Source of the DNA: Pseudomonadota bacterium
GTDB taxonomy: Bacteria > Pseudomonadota > Alphaproteobacteria > Rhizobiales > Beijerinckiaceae
Direction of reading: 5' to 3'
Assembly: GCA_021812505.1 (NCBI GenBank)
Contig: JAKANG010000018.1
Location: forward strand, 1 to 9,491
Length of the DNA: 9,491 nt
The translations under genes were made by a program, and so were the position numbers. Each line of letters begins with the position of its first letter. Position 1 is the stretch's first letter. Positions 1 through 7,282 of this stretch are shown piece after piece. The notes under the pieces are model-generated. The model was not told the origin of the DNA. It ran no database searches and was given only the letters and a program-made list of their open reading frames with translations.

Positions 1-1
1 C

Positions 2-394
2 CATCCGGTAGAAATCGCGGCGGTGCTGCGCGCCGCCCGCGCCTCGACCCCGAACAAGGTGATCGCCGTGGCCCAGCCGCATCGCTACACCCGCCTCCAG
101 TCGCTGTTCGACCAGTTCGCGACCTGCTTCAACGACGCCGATGCGGTCATTGTCGCCGACGTCTATGCGGCGGGCGAGGCCCCGATCGAGGGCGTCAACA
201 AGGAGGCCCTGGTCGCGGCGATCAAGGCCCATGGCCATCGCCAGGCGCTCGCCCTCGCCAGCCCCGACGACCTGCCGGACATCATCCGCAACCTCGCCGC
301 CCCCGGCGATTACGTCGTCCTGCTCGGCGCCGGCAACATCACCCAATGGGCCTATGCGCTGCCGGGCCAATTGGCGGCGGGAGACGCTTCGTGA
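2..394 (+). CDS. murC: UDP-N-acetylmuramate--L-alanine ligase, C-terminal part (5' end outside window)
   Basis: MurC is the cytoplasmic ATP-dependent ligase that adds L-alanine to UDP-N-acetylmuramic acid, the first peptide-adding step of peptidoglycan precursor synthesis. Only the last 130 codons are visible, and the frame is open from base 2. They correspond to the Mur ligase C-terminal domain. The segment opens with [13 protein letters not shown], the usual MurC sequence at the start of that domain. It goes on to QPHRYTR, the [12 protein letters not shown] loop, and [13 protein letters not shown] near the end, all characteristic of MurC rather than MurD, MurE or MurF. The stop TGA (392-394) overlaps the GTG start of the next gene by four bases (GTGA), which suggests translational coupling. 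The ATP-binding central domain and the N-terminal domain lie upstream of the window, so the gene is cut by the window edge and not truncated in nature. Confidence 0.96.
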   Translation, partial: HPVEIAAVLRAARASTPNKVIAVAQPHRYTRLQSLFDQFATCFNDADAVIVADVYAAGEAPIEGVNKEALVAAIKAHGHRQALALASPDDLPDIIRNLAAPGDYVVLLGAGNITQWAYALPGQLAAGDAS

Positions 395-1092
395 GCCGGA
401 GCTGCCTTGTCCTTCGCCATGTCGCCTTCGAAGGACTCGGGGTTCTGGCGAAACTTCTTCCCGAACTGGGCTTCGAGGTCCGGATCAGCGAGGTCGGCGT
501 CAATCCCTTGCCGGTCGAGGACATCGCCTCCTGCGACCTGCTGGTCGTGCTCGGCGGTCCGATCGGGGTCTATGAGGTCGAAAACTACCCTTGGCTGGTC
601 GACGAGATCGCGGCGATCGGCGAGCGGCTGAAGGCCAGAAAGCCGACGCTCGGCGTCTGCCTCGGCGCACAGCTCATGGCGGCTTCGCTCGGCGCCCGCG
701 TCGGGCCAGGCCCGGCCAAGGAGATCGGCTATGCGCCGCTCGGGCTGACGCCGACAGGCCTCAATTCCGTGTTGGCGCCCCTTGGCGACCAGCCGGTCCT
801 GCACTGGCACGGCGACAATTTCGACCTGCCGCGCGGCTCGGTCCGCCTCGCCTTCACCGCCGCCTGTCCCAACCAGGCCTTCGCCATTGGCAATCACGCC
901 CTCGGCCTGCAATTTCATCTCGAGGTCGAGCAGGAATCCATCGAGAGCTGGCTGATCGGCCATACGGTCGAATTGTCCAAGGCTGGCGTGCGGCCCGCGA
1001 GCCTGCGCCGACAGGCCGCGCAATATGGCGAGGAAACCGCGGCGCGTGGCGCCGTGGTTGTTGCGCGCTGGCTGGAGGAGGCCTTCGCGTGA
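391..1092 (+). CDS. stand-alone class I glutamine amidotransferase domain protein (GMP-synthase-like)
   Basis: This is a 233-residue protein made of a single class I (triad) glutamine amidotransferase domain of the type seen at the N terminus of GMP synthetase. Such domains hydrolyse glutamine and pass ammonia to a synthetase partner. The catalytic triad is visible: Cys90 in GVCLGAQ, and His176 and Glu178 in LQFHLE. The oxyanion-loop sequence LGGPIGVYE lies at about 54-62. No ATP-binding or synthetase domain is fused to it. The GTG start at 391 was chosen because it overlaps the murC stop as GTGA and gives the family-typical N terminus (SRSCLVLRH). An in-frame ATG at 346 would lie inside murC. 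The gene ends in a 4-base overlap with murB, so it is tightly coupled to mur genes on both sides. Its acceptor substrate is unknown. A role in amidating a cell-wall precursor is only inferred from position, and it could equally be a misc. glutaminase or gamma-glutamyl hydrolase. Confidence 0.88.
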   Translation: MSRSCLVLRHVAFEGLGVLAKLLPELGFEVRISEVGVNPLPVEDIASCDLLVVLGGPIGVYEVENYPWLVDEIAAIGERLKARKPTLGVCLGAQLMAASLGARVGPGPAKEIGYAPLGLTPTGLNSVLAPLGDQPVLHWHGDNFDLPRGSVRLAFTAACPNQAFAIGNHALGLQFHLEVEQESIESWLIGHTVELSKAGVRPASLRRQAAQYGEETAARGAVVVARWLEEAFA

Positions 1093-2012
1093 GCGGTTTT
1101 CCTGATCTGGCGACGCGCGTCGGCGCCTGGGCGCCCGAATTGCGCGGCCGTCTTGCCGCCAACGCCGAACTGGCGCCCTTCACCTGGTTTCGCGTCGGCG
1201 GACCGGCGCAGCTCCTGTTCAGCCCGGCCGACGAGGCCGATCTGGCCTATTTCCTGAAAAGCCTGCCCGCCGAAATTCCGGTCGTGGCCATCGGCCTCGG
1301 TTCGAACCTGATCGTGCGCGACGGCGGCGTCGAGGGCGTGGTCATCCGCCTTGGCGGCAAGGCGTTTGGCGAAATCACGATCGAGGAGGGCCATCGCCTG
1401 CGCGCCGGCGCGGCGGTCCCCGACATGCGCGTCGCGAAAGCGGCCGCCGAGGCCGGGATCGACGGGCTCGCCTTCCTGCGCGGCATTCCCGGCGCGATCG
1501 GCGGCGCCCTGCGCATGAATGCGGGCGCCCATGGGGGCGAGACCAAGGATGTTCTGATTTCCGCGCGCGGCGTCAACCGCAAGGGCGAGATCGTCGAATT
1601 GCCGGTCGCCGACCTGCGCATGACCTATCGCCACAGCGGCGCGCCCGAGGATGTGATCTTCACCAGCGCCTTGTTCCAGGGCCGTCCGGGCGATGCCGCC
1701 GCCATCCTTGCCGAAATGGACCGGATCACCGAGGCGCGCGAGAAATCGCAGCCGATCCGCGAAAAGACCGGCGGCTCGACTTTCAAGAACCCGACAGGCG
1801 AAAAGGCCTGGCAGCTGGTCGACCGCGCCGGCTGCCGGGGGCTCGTCGCCGGCGACGCCCAGGTTTCCGAAATGCATTGCAATTTCCTGATCAATCGCGG
1901 CGCGGCGACCGCCGCCGACATCGAAAATCTCGGCGAGGAAGTCCGCGCCCGCGTCAAGGCCGCGACCGGCGTCGAGTTGCAATGGGAAATCAAGCGGATT
2001 GGGGTCAAGTAG
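1089..2012 (+). CDS. murB: UDP-N-acetylenolpyruvoylglucosamine reductase
   Basis: MurB is the FAD- and NADPH-dependent reductase that turns UDP-GlcNAc-enolpyruvate into UDP-N-acetylmuramic acid in the cytoplasm. The 307-residue product has FRVGG (34-38), the FAD-binding [12 protein letters not shown] segment (from G69), and [20 protein letters not shown] (132-151). It then has YRHS with Arg181, GGSTFKNP with the proton-donating Ser230, and EMHCNFLIN. The C-terminal [10 protein letters not shown] carries Glu300, which matches the catalytic glutamate. The short length, the GSTFKNP sequence and the C-terminal end fit the type II MurB class common in Alphaproteobacteria. The GTG start at 1089 overlaps the previous stop as GTGA and gives a normal family length. 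The frame stays open upstream to 591, but that part is an out-of-frame shadow of the amidotransferase gene. The next gene starts 55 bases downstream. Confidence 0.97.
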   Translation: MSGFPDLATRVGAWAPELRGRLAANAELAPFTWFRVGGPAQLLFSPADEADLAYFLKSLPAEIPVVAIGLGSNLIVRDGGVEGVVIRLGGKAFGEITIEEGHRLRAGAAVPDMRVAKAAAEAGIDGLAFLRGIPGAIGGALRMNAGAHGGETKDVLISARGVNRKGEIVELPVADLRMTYRHSGAPEDVIFTSALFQGRPGDAAAILAEMDRITEAREKSQPIREKTGGSTFKNPTGEKAWQLVDRAGCRGLVAGDAQVSEMHCNFLINRGAATAADIENLGEEVRARVKAATGVELQWEIKRIGVK

Positions 2013-2067
2013 CCGGTTGGGCGCTCCCTCTCCCCATGGGCGGGTCGCGGGAATGACGGAGACACAG

Positions 2068-2991
2068 ATGACCAGACATGTCGCGGTTCTGATGGGCGGC
2101 TTCTCCAGCGAGCGCAGCATATCTTTGCGATCCGGCGAGGCCTGCGCCCGCGCCCTCGAAGGCGAGGGCTTCAGGGTTTCGCGGGTCGATGTCGGCCGCG
2201 ACGTAGCGGAAATCCTGGCGAAGCTCCAGCCTGACGTAGCGTTGAACGCCCTTCACGGCCCCGGCGGCGAGGACGGCGTGATCCAGGGCGTGCTGGAGCT
2301 GCTGCGCATTCCCTATACCCATTCCGGCGTGCTGGCCTCGGCGCTCGCCGCCAACAAGGACAAGGCCAAGGCTGTCATGGCCGCCGCGGGGGTTCCGGTC
2401 GCGCCGGGCAAGGTCGTTTCCCGTTTCGAGGCGGCGAAGGCGCATGTCCTGCCGCCGCCCTATGTGCTCAAGCCGGTCTCCGAAGGATCGAGCTATGGCG
2501 TCTTCATCGTCCAGGAGGGAGCGTCGCATCCGCCGCAGGAGCTTTTGCGCGCCGACTGGCCCTATGGCGACCTGATGCTGGCCGAAAAATACATCGCCGG
2601 CCGGGAGTTGACCTGCGCCGTCATGGGCGACCGCGCGCTCGACGTCATCGAGATCAAGGCCGCCGGCGGCGGCTGGTACGACTTCGAGGCGAAATACGCT
2701 CCGGGAGGGTCAATTCACGAACTTCCGGCAAATGTTAAAGAAAATATTTACCAAATCATTCAAGAGTTGGCCTTGAAGGCGCACAGGGCTCTCGGGTGTC
2801 GCGGCGTCAGCCGAACCGACTTCCGTTACGACGATCGTCCGGATGGAACGGGCGAGCTGATCGTTCTGGAAGTGAACACGCAACCGGGCATGACCGAGAC
2901 CTCGCTGGCGCCTGAATTGGCCGCATATGCCGGCATTTCGTTCGGTGAGCTTGTAAGATGGATGGTGGAAGACGCCTCCTGCGACCGGTAG
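2068..2991 (+). CDS. ddl: D-alanine--D-alanine ligase
   Basis: Ddl is the ATP-grasp ligase that joins two D-alanines for the end of the peptidoglycan stem peptide. The 307-residue protein has MGGFSSERSISLRSG with Glu15, HGPGGEDG, KPVSEGSSYG with Ser142, and DFEAKY with Lys209-Tyr210. It also has SRTDF with Arg249 and Asp251, and EVNTQPGMTETS with Glu268, Asn270 and Ser279. These are the residues expected from the DdlB family, so the enzyme looks intact. ATG 2068 was chosen because GGAG (2058-2061) sits six bases upstream and because it places Glu15 exactly as in E. coli DdlB. In-frame ATGs at 2053 and 1999 are less likely. The last 34 bases overlap ftsQ. A strikingly AT-rich patch lies at about 2727-2762 inside the gene and is reported separately. 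Confidence 0.96.
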   Translation: MTRHVAVLMGGFSSERSISLRSGEACARALEGEGFRVSRVDVGRDVAEILAKLQPDVALNALHGPGGEDGVIQGVLELLRIPYTHSGVLASALAANKDKAKAVMAAAGVPVAPGKVVSRFEAAKAHVLPPPYVLKPVSEGSSYGVFIVQEGASHPPQELLRADWPYGDLMLAEKYIAGRELTCAVMGDRALDVIEIKAAGGGWYDFEAKYAPGGSIHELPANVKENIYQIIQELALKAHRALGCRGVSRTDFRYDDRPDGTGELIVLEVNTQPGMTETSLAPELAAYAGISFGELVRWMVEDASCDR

Positions 2992-3950
2992 ACGGGCTTA
3001 AACCAGCCCTTGCGTCTCCGCGCGCCGCGCTCGCCGGCGCGCCCGCCAACTCTTTCCACGGCCTGTCCTTTTTTCAGCCCCGTCTGCGCAACCGCGCCAA
3101 GACCGCGCGGCGCAAGGGGCTTCGCGCCTCGAACGACGAAGGCGGCCTCGTCGCCTTCCTGCGGCTTCCCGGCCTCGGCTCGGTCCTGGCCATCGCCTTT
3201 CTCGGCGGCGCCGGCCTGCTCGGAACGGTCGCGGGCGGCCAATATGCCCTTTTCGTCGCCGAAAACGGCCGGCCGCGCGACCTGATCGCGCGGGAGTTCG
3301 GTTTCGGGCTCGATGCGGTGACAATTGCCGGTCAGATCGAGGTCGGCGAGAAGGAAATCCTCGATGTCGCGGGCGTCGATCCGAAATTGTCGCTGCCCTT
3401 TCTCGACGCCGACGAGATGCGGCGCAAGCTCCTTGCCGTGCCGCTGATCAAGAATGTCAGCGTGCGCAAGCTTTTCCCCGACCGCCTGGTGATCGACGTG
3501 ACCGAACGCCGCCCCTTCGGCCTCTGGCAGAAGGGCGGCGCGGTTTCAATCGTCGCCGCCGACGGCGCGCCGATCGATTCGCTGCACGATCCGAAATTCG
3601 AGAGCCTGCCTTTCGTCGTGGGCGAGGGCGCCAATGAGCGCATCGGCGAATATGCCAGCCTGCTCGAAGCCGCCGGCGACCTGCGCAGCAAGATCAGCGC
3701 CGGCATATTGGTGTCGCAGCGCCGCTGGACGCTCAAGATGAAGACGGGCGTCGAAGTTCTTCTCCCGGAGGTCGGTCCGAAGGCGGCGGTCGCCCGGCTC
3801 GCCCGGATGGAGCAGGACGCGCATGTTCTCGAGAAGGACGTGGTCTCGCTCGATCTGCGCGTGCCCGGCAAGCTCTATGTCCGGCTGACCGAGGAGGCCG
3901 CGGCGGCCCGCGAGGCCGCGCGGTCGCATGGCAAGGGAGCGCGGACATGA
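2958..3950 (+). CDS. ftsQ: cell division protein FtsQ
   Basis: FtsQ is a bitopic inner-membrane protein that links the cytoplasmic ring to the periplasmic septal synthesis complex through FtsB and FtsL. The 330-residue product has a long basic cytoplasmic tail of about 68 residues and one hydrophobic segment at about 70-98 (rich in Leu, Ala and Gly). A POTRA domain follows at about 119-187 (VTIAGQIEVGEKEILDVAGV, ending in DRLVIDVTERRPFGLWQ), then a beta-rich FtsQ domain and an Ala/Arg-rich tail. The long tail before the membrane segment is usual for alphaproteobacterial FtsQ. The start ATG at 2958 lies 34 bases inside ddl. The resulting MDGGRRLLRP N terminus resembles rhizobial FtsQ starts. 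The gene ends as ATGA with ftsA. FtsQ evolves fast, so identity rests on the domain order plus position between ddl and ftsA. Confidence 0.93.
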   Translation: MDGGRRLLRPVDGLKPALASPRAALAGAPANSFHGLSFFQPRLRNRAKTARRKGLRASNDEGGLVAFLRLPGLGSVLAIAFLGGAGLLGTVAGGQYALFVAENGRPRDLIAREFGFGLDAVTIAGQIEVGEKEILDVAGVDPKLSLPFLDADEMRRKLLAVPLIKNVSVRKLFPDRLVIDVTERRPFGLWQKGGAVSIVAADGAPIDSLHDPKFESLPFVVGEGANERIGEYASLLEAAGDLRSKISAGILVSQRRWTLKMKTGVEVLLPEVGPKAAVARLARMEQDAHVLEKDVVSLDLRVPGKLYVRLTEEAAAAREAARSHGKGART

Positions 3951-5260
3951 CCGCTTCCGTGCATCTGCCCCGCATCAAGCCGATTTCGACCCGCAAGAGC
4001 TCGATCCTGTGCGTGCTCGATGTCGGCGCCTCGAAGGTGGTCTGCCTGATCGCCAAGCTGATTCCCGCCGAACCCTCGGACCTGCTGCGTGGACGCACCC
4101 ACCGCACCCGGATTCTCGGCATCGGCCACCATCGGTCGCGCGGCATCAAGGGCGGCGTCGTCATCGACATGGACGAAGCCGAAGCCGCGGTTCGCAATGC
4201 CGTGGACGCCGCCGAACGCATGGCCAAGCTGCAGGTCGAAAGCGTAATCGTCGCCAATCACGGCGGGCGGCTCGGCTCGGCCTATTTTCACGCCAGCGTG
4301 CCGCTCATGAACGGCGTCGCGGAGAGCGACGTCCATCGCGTGCTGGAGGCGACCAGCGTGCGCACCGCCCGCCAGGGCAGGGCGATCCTGCACAGCCTGC
4401 CGACGGGCTTCACGCTCGACGGCGCCGCCGGCATCCGCGATCCCAAGGGCATGATGGGCCAAACGCTCGGCGCCGACCTTCATGTCGTCAGCGCCGACGC
4501 GGCGTCGCTGAGCAATCTCCTGCTCGCCATCGAGCGTTGCCACCTGTCGATCGAAACCGTCGTCGCGACGCCCTATGCCTCGGGTCTGGCGGTGCTCGTC
4601 GACGACGAAGCCGTGCTGGGCGCGACGGTGCTGGACCTCGGCGGCGGCTCGGTGACCATGGGCGTGTTCCGCGACGGGCGCCTGCTGCATAGCGACGCCG
4701 TGGCCGTCGGCGGCAAGCATGTCACCATGGATATCGCGCGCGGGCTGAACACGCGCCTCGCCGATGCGGAGCGGCTCAAGACGCTTTACGGCAGCGCGAT
4801 CTCCTCGCCGTCGGACGACCGCGAGACCCTCGCGGCGCCGCAGGTGGGCGACGATGGCGACAGCCCTATCCACATTTCCAAATCGCAGCTGACCCGGATC
4901 ATCCGGCCGCGCGTCGAGGAAATCCTGGAACTGGCGCGCGACCGGCTCAAGGCGGCGGGATTCCCGCCGACCTCGGGCGGCCGGATCGTCCTGACCGGCG
5001 GCTCGAGCCAGCTCACGGGACTGCCGGAAGCGGCGCGCCGGATCATGGGCGGCCAGATCCGCGTCGGGCGCCCGCTCGGCGTCCAGGGCATGCCGGAATC
5101 GGCGAAAAGCCCCGGCTTTTCGGCGGCGGTCGGCCTGCTGGTCTATCCGCAATTCTCCAGCGTCGAATATTTCGAGCCGAGTCGCGGCGGCGCGGCCGGA
5201 GAGCGGCGCAGCGAAGGTTATTTCGGCCGGGTTGGCCGGTGGCTCAAGGAGAGCTTCTGA
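3947..5260 (+). CDS. ftsA: cell division protein FtsA (actin-like membrane anchor of FtsZ)
   Basis: FtsA is the actin-fold ATPase that tethers FtsZ filaments to the inner membrane and recruits later divisome proteins. The 437-residue product has the phosphate-1 motif around LDVGASK (24-30) and the FtsA-specific 1C region (about 100-180). The phosphate-2 motif is LDLGGGSVT (229-237), and the adenosine motif is VLTGGSSQLTG (348-358). The last 14 residues (GYFGRVGRWLKESF) form the amphipathic membrane-targeting helix. The ATG at 3947 overlaps the ftsQ stop as ATGA. It is preceded by a strong ribosome-binding site, AAGGGAG at 3933-3939, with seven bases of spacing. A good site at an overlapping start suggests FtsA is made at a higher level than FtsQ. 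A 123-base non-coding leader separates the gene from ftsZ. Confidence 0.97.
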   Translation: MTASVHLPRIKPISTRKSSILCVLDVGASKVVCLIAKLIPAEPSDLLRGRTHRTRILGIGHHRSRGIKGGVVIDMDEAEAAVRNAVDAAERMAKLQVESVIVANHGGRLGSAYFHASVPLMNGVAESDVHRVLEATSVRTARQGRAILHSLPTGFTLDGAAGIRDPKGMMGQTLGADLHVVSADAASLSNLLLAIERCHLSIETVVATPYASGLAVLVDDEAVLGATVLDLGGGSVTMGVFRDGRLLHSDAVAVGGKHVTMDIARGLNTRLADAERLKTLYGSAISSPSDDRETLAAPQVGDDGDSPIHISKSQLTRIIRPRVEEILELARDRLKAAGFPPTSGGRIVLTGGSSQLTGLPEAARRIMGGQIRVGRPLGVQGMPESAKSPGFSAAVGLLVYPQFSSVEYFEPSRGGAAGERRSEGYFGRVGRWLKESF

Positions 5261-5267
5261 AACGAAC

Positions 5268-5287
5268 CGGGCGGCGCGAGGCGCCCG
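5268..5287 (+). other. GC-rich hairpin 1 in the ftsA-ftsZ spacer
   Basis: CGGGCG (5268-5273) pairs perfectly with CGCCCG (5282-5287) across an 8-base loop, beginning eight bases after the ftsA stop. No T run follows, so I do not call it an intrinsic terminator. It could stabilise the 3' end of an ftsA transcript or mark a processing or attenuation site. Confidence 0.45.
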
Positions 5288-5309
5288 TCGGAAAACGAGT
5301 AAAGCGTAA

Positions 5310-5326
5310 GGCCGCATTTCGCGGCC
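5310..5326 (+). other. GC-rich hairpin 2 in the ftsA-ftsZ spacer
   Basis: GGCCGC (5310-5315) and GCGGCC (5321-5326) are perfect reverse complements with the 5-base loop ATTTC. No T run follows on either strand. It sits about 57 bases before the ftsZ start, inside what would be the 5' leader of any transcript reaching ftsZ. Confidence 0.5.
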
Positions 5327-5346
5327 GGGGGTTCAAACAGCAAACA

Positions 5347-5363
5347 GGCGCGGGCTTGGCGCC
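5347..5363 (+). other. hairpin 3, just before the ftsZ ribosome-binding site
   Basis: GGCGC (5347-5351) pairs with GCGCC (5359-5363) across a 7-base loop. It ends eight bases before the AAGAGG ribosome-binding site (5372-5377), so it is placed where a leader structure could affect ribosome loading. The stem is only five base pairs, which is not rare in GC-rich DNA. Confidence 0.35.
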
Positions 5364-5383
5364 CTGAGAACAAGAGGCTTAAA

Positions 5384-7198
5384 ATGTCAATCAACCTGAA
5401 AGCGCCGGAACTGCGCGAACTCAAGCCCCGCATCATGGTGTGCGGCGTGGGCGGCGCGGGCGGCAACGCAGTCAACAACATGATCGACTCCGGCCTCGCC
5501 GGAGTCGATTTCATCGTCGCCAACACCGACGCGCAGGCGCTGACGAGTTCGCGCGCCGAGCGCATCATCCAGATGGGCCTGCAGGTCACCGAGGGCCTCG
5601 GCGCGGGCTCCCAGCCGGATGTCGGCCGCGCCTCGGCCGAAGAGGCGATCGAAGAGATCCGCGACCATCTCGCGGGCGCCCATATGTGCTTCGTCACCGC
5701 CGGCATGGGCGGCGGCACCGGCACTGGCGCCGCGCCGGTCATCGCCCGCACCGCCCGCGAAATGGGCATCCTCACCGTCGGCGTCGTGACCAAGCCGTTC
5801 CAGTTCGAAGGCCAGCGCCGCATGCGCATCGCCGATTCCGGCATCGAGGAGCTGCACAAATCGGTCGACACCCTGATCGTCATCCCGAACCAGAACCTGT
5901 TCCGGGTCGCCAACGAGAAAACGACGTTCGCCGACGCCTTCTCCATGGCCGACCAGGTGCTCTATTCCGGCGTGGCCTGCATCACCGACCTGATGGTGCG
6001 CGAAGGACTGATCAATCTCGACTTCGCCGACGTCCGCGCCATCATGCGCGACATGGGCAAGGCGATGATGGGCACGGGCGAGGCCACCGGCGAGCGCCGC
6101 GCGATCCTGGCGGCGGAAGCCGCGATCGCCAATCCGCTGCTCGACGAAGTCTCGATGAAGGGCGCCAAGGGCCTGCTCATCTCGATCACCGGCGGCAACG
6201 ACCTCACCCTCTATGAGGTGGACGAGGCCGCGAGCCGCATCCGCCAGGAAGTGGATGAGGACGCCAACATCATCCTCGGCGCGACCTTCGACCAGGGCCT
6301 GGAAGGCGTGATCCGCGTCTCGGTGGTCGCCACCGGGATCGACAAGCCCGCTGGCGTCGCCGACATCAACGAACAGCGCCTCGCCGAGGCTGCCGCCGAG
6401 CGCCTGCGCGCCCAGGCCGCCGCCCGCCAGGCCGAAGCCATGCATGCCGCGCGCCCCGCGGCTCCGGCGCCCGCTCCCGTGCAGGAAGCCTATTACGCCG
6501 CGCCGCAGCCGGCTCCTGCGCAGGTCTATGCGCCCCAGCCGGCGCCCGCGCCCGTCTATGCGCCGCAGCCCGCGCCTGTCGCGCCCGCGGCCTATGCACA
6601 GCAGCCGGCCCCCGAGCAGGCCTATGCGCCGCATCATCCGGACGTCCAGATCAAGCGCATGGCGCCGCCGCCGTCGGTTTATCAAGAGCCGCTCGCCGCG
6701 CCCCAGCGCCGGATCGAGGCGCCCGTGGCGCAGGAAGCATTCGTTCCGCCGGAGGCCGAACTGCCGGTTCGGGCGCCGCGCATGCCCAAAATCGAGGAGC
6801 TTCCCCTTCCGGGCCAGAATCTGATGCGCGCCAGCCAGCAGGCGCCGGCGGGAGCGCAGGACACCCGCCGCCGCACCCTTCTGGAGCGGCTGGCCACGTT
6901 CGGGATGAGCCGCGCCGATGAAAAGGCGGTCGCTGGTCATCAGATGGCGCCGGCGGCGCCTATGGCCCTCGCGCCGGCCGCTCAGCAGATCGCGCCGTCG
7001 CCGGTCCATCCGTCGCCCGCTCATGCCGCCTATGCGCCGCCGCGTCCGGCCCAACCCGCGCCGACCCACGCTGAATACGCCAAGCGCCCGCCGGCGCAGC
7101 GTCCGGCGGCGGCGCTCGACGCCAATGGCCGCGGCTATCCGCGCGCCGAGGACGATCAGCTGGAAATCCCGGCTTTCCTGCGCCGCCAGTCGAACTGA
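5384..7198 (+). CDS. ftsZ: cell division protein FtsZ (tubulin-like GTPase) with long linker
   Basis: FtsZ polymerises into the cytokinetic ring at midcell. The 604-residue product has a canonical GTPase core (about 1-320). This carries [15 protein letters not shown] at the nucleotide pocket, the tubulin signature GGGTGTG (109-115), and the catalytic T7 loop NLDFADV with Asn211, Asp213 and Asp216. A linker of about 270 residues follows (about 321-589), rich in Ala, Pro and Gln. The conserved C-terminal peptide [13 protein letters not shown] (590-602) binds FtsA and other partners. The length is far above the roughly 380 residues of E. coli FtsZ but normal for Hyphomicrobiales. The ATG at 5384 has AAGAGG (5372-5377) six bases upstream. 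The gene stands apart from ftsA by a 123-base structured leader and ends at a strong terminator, so its level can be set separately. Two oddities, a hairpin at 5483-5509 and repeats in the linker, are listed separately. Confidence 0.98.
   Translation: MSINLKAPELRELKPRIMVCGVGGAGGNAVNNMIDSGLAGVDFIVANTDAQALTSSRAERIIQMGLQVTEGLGAGSQPDVGRASAEEAIEEIRDHLAGAHMCFVTAGMGGGTGTGAAPVIARTAREMGILTVGVVTKPFQFEGQRRMRIADSGIEELHKSVDTLIVIPNQNLFRVANEKTTFADAFSMADQVLYSGVACITDLMVREGLINLDFADVRAIMRDMGKAMMGTGEATGERRAILAAEAAIANPLLDEVSMKGAKGLLISITGGNDLTLYEVDEAASRIRQEVDEDANIILGATFDQGLEGVIRVSVVATGIDKPAGVADINEQRLAEAAAERLRAQAAARQAEAMHAARPAAPAPAPVQEAYYAAPQPAPAQVYAPQPAPAPVYAPQPAPVAPAAYAQQPAPEQAYAPHHPDVQIKRMAPPPSVYQEPLAAPQRRIEAPVAQEAFVPPEAELPVRAPRMPKIEELPLPGQNLMRASQQAPAGAQDTRRRTLLERLATFGMSRADEKAVAGHQMAPAAPMALAPAAQQIAPSPVHPSPAHAAYAPPRPAQPAPTHAEYAKRPPAQRPAAALDANGRGYPRAEDDQLEIPAFLRRQSN
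5483..5509 (+). repeat. 12-bp perfect inverted repeat inside the ftsZ coding region
   Basis: ATCGACTCCGGC (5483-5494) is followed after the three bases CTC by its exact reverse complement (5498-5509), and a G-T pair could extend it outward. It encodes residues 34-42 (IDSGLAGVD), a well-conserved part of the GTPase domain. Each arm contains one GANTC site (GACTC at 5486-5490, GAGTC at 5502-5506). In RNA this would be a very stable stem starting about 100 bases after the start codon. Whether it has a function is unknown. Confidence 0.6.
6503..6628 (+). repeat. in-frame Pro/Ala/Gln/Tyr repeats in the FtsZ linker
   Basis: About four tandem units of 10 codons (the third has 12) encode residues 374-415: [42 protein letters not shown]. 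The DNA copies differ at many third positions, so they are diverged and not a recent slippage product. They lie in the intrinsically disordered linker between the GTPase core and the C-terminal peptide. Confidence 0.8.
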
Positions 7199-7237
7199 CG
7201 GATCGGCTTGCGCAGCCGCCCGCAACTAAAACTGTCG

Positions 7238-7264
7238 AAAAACCCGCCGAAAGGCGGGTTTTTT
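7238..7264 (+). terminator. intrinsic terminator after ftsZ
   Basis: The stem AACCCGCC (7241-7248) pairs with GGCGGGTT (7253-7260) around a GAAA tetraloop. It is extended by AAA at 7238-7240 against the T run, and six T residues follow the GC stem (7259-7264). It lies 40 bases after the ftsZ stop. This is a textbook Rho-independent terminator that should end the mur-fts transcript. The A-rich left flank makes it potentially active on the other strand too, but there is no gene there to end. Confidence 0.93.
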
Positions 7265-7282
7265 GTCGTCGGAAGGGTGCGA

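Noticed and set aside
915..2120. 401-codon open frame on the minus strand across murB and its flanks
   Set aside because: It is antisense to murB and the amidotransferase end, with composition of a shadow frame and no supporting motif.
3928..4692. 254-codon + strand frame overlapping ftsA
   Set aside because: It is an out-of-phase reading of ftsA, giving an Arg/His-rich product with no domain.
5268..5287. Intrinsic terminator after ftsA
   Set aside because: The stem is good but is followed by TCGGAAAACG with no T run, so it is listed only as a hairpin.
3875..5317. 480-codon open frame on the minus strand across ftsA
   Set aside because: It mirrors the codon bias of ftsA, is Arg/Ala/Asp-rich without a family signature, and spans the ftsQ-ftsA and ftsA-ftsZ junctions.
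5387..7225. 612-codon open frame on the minus strand across ftsZ
   Set aside because: It is antisense to a certain ftsZ gene. Its protein is a low-complexity Arg/Gly/His-rich sequence typical of a shadow frame in GC-rich DNA, with no recognisable motif.
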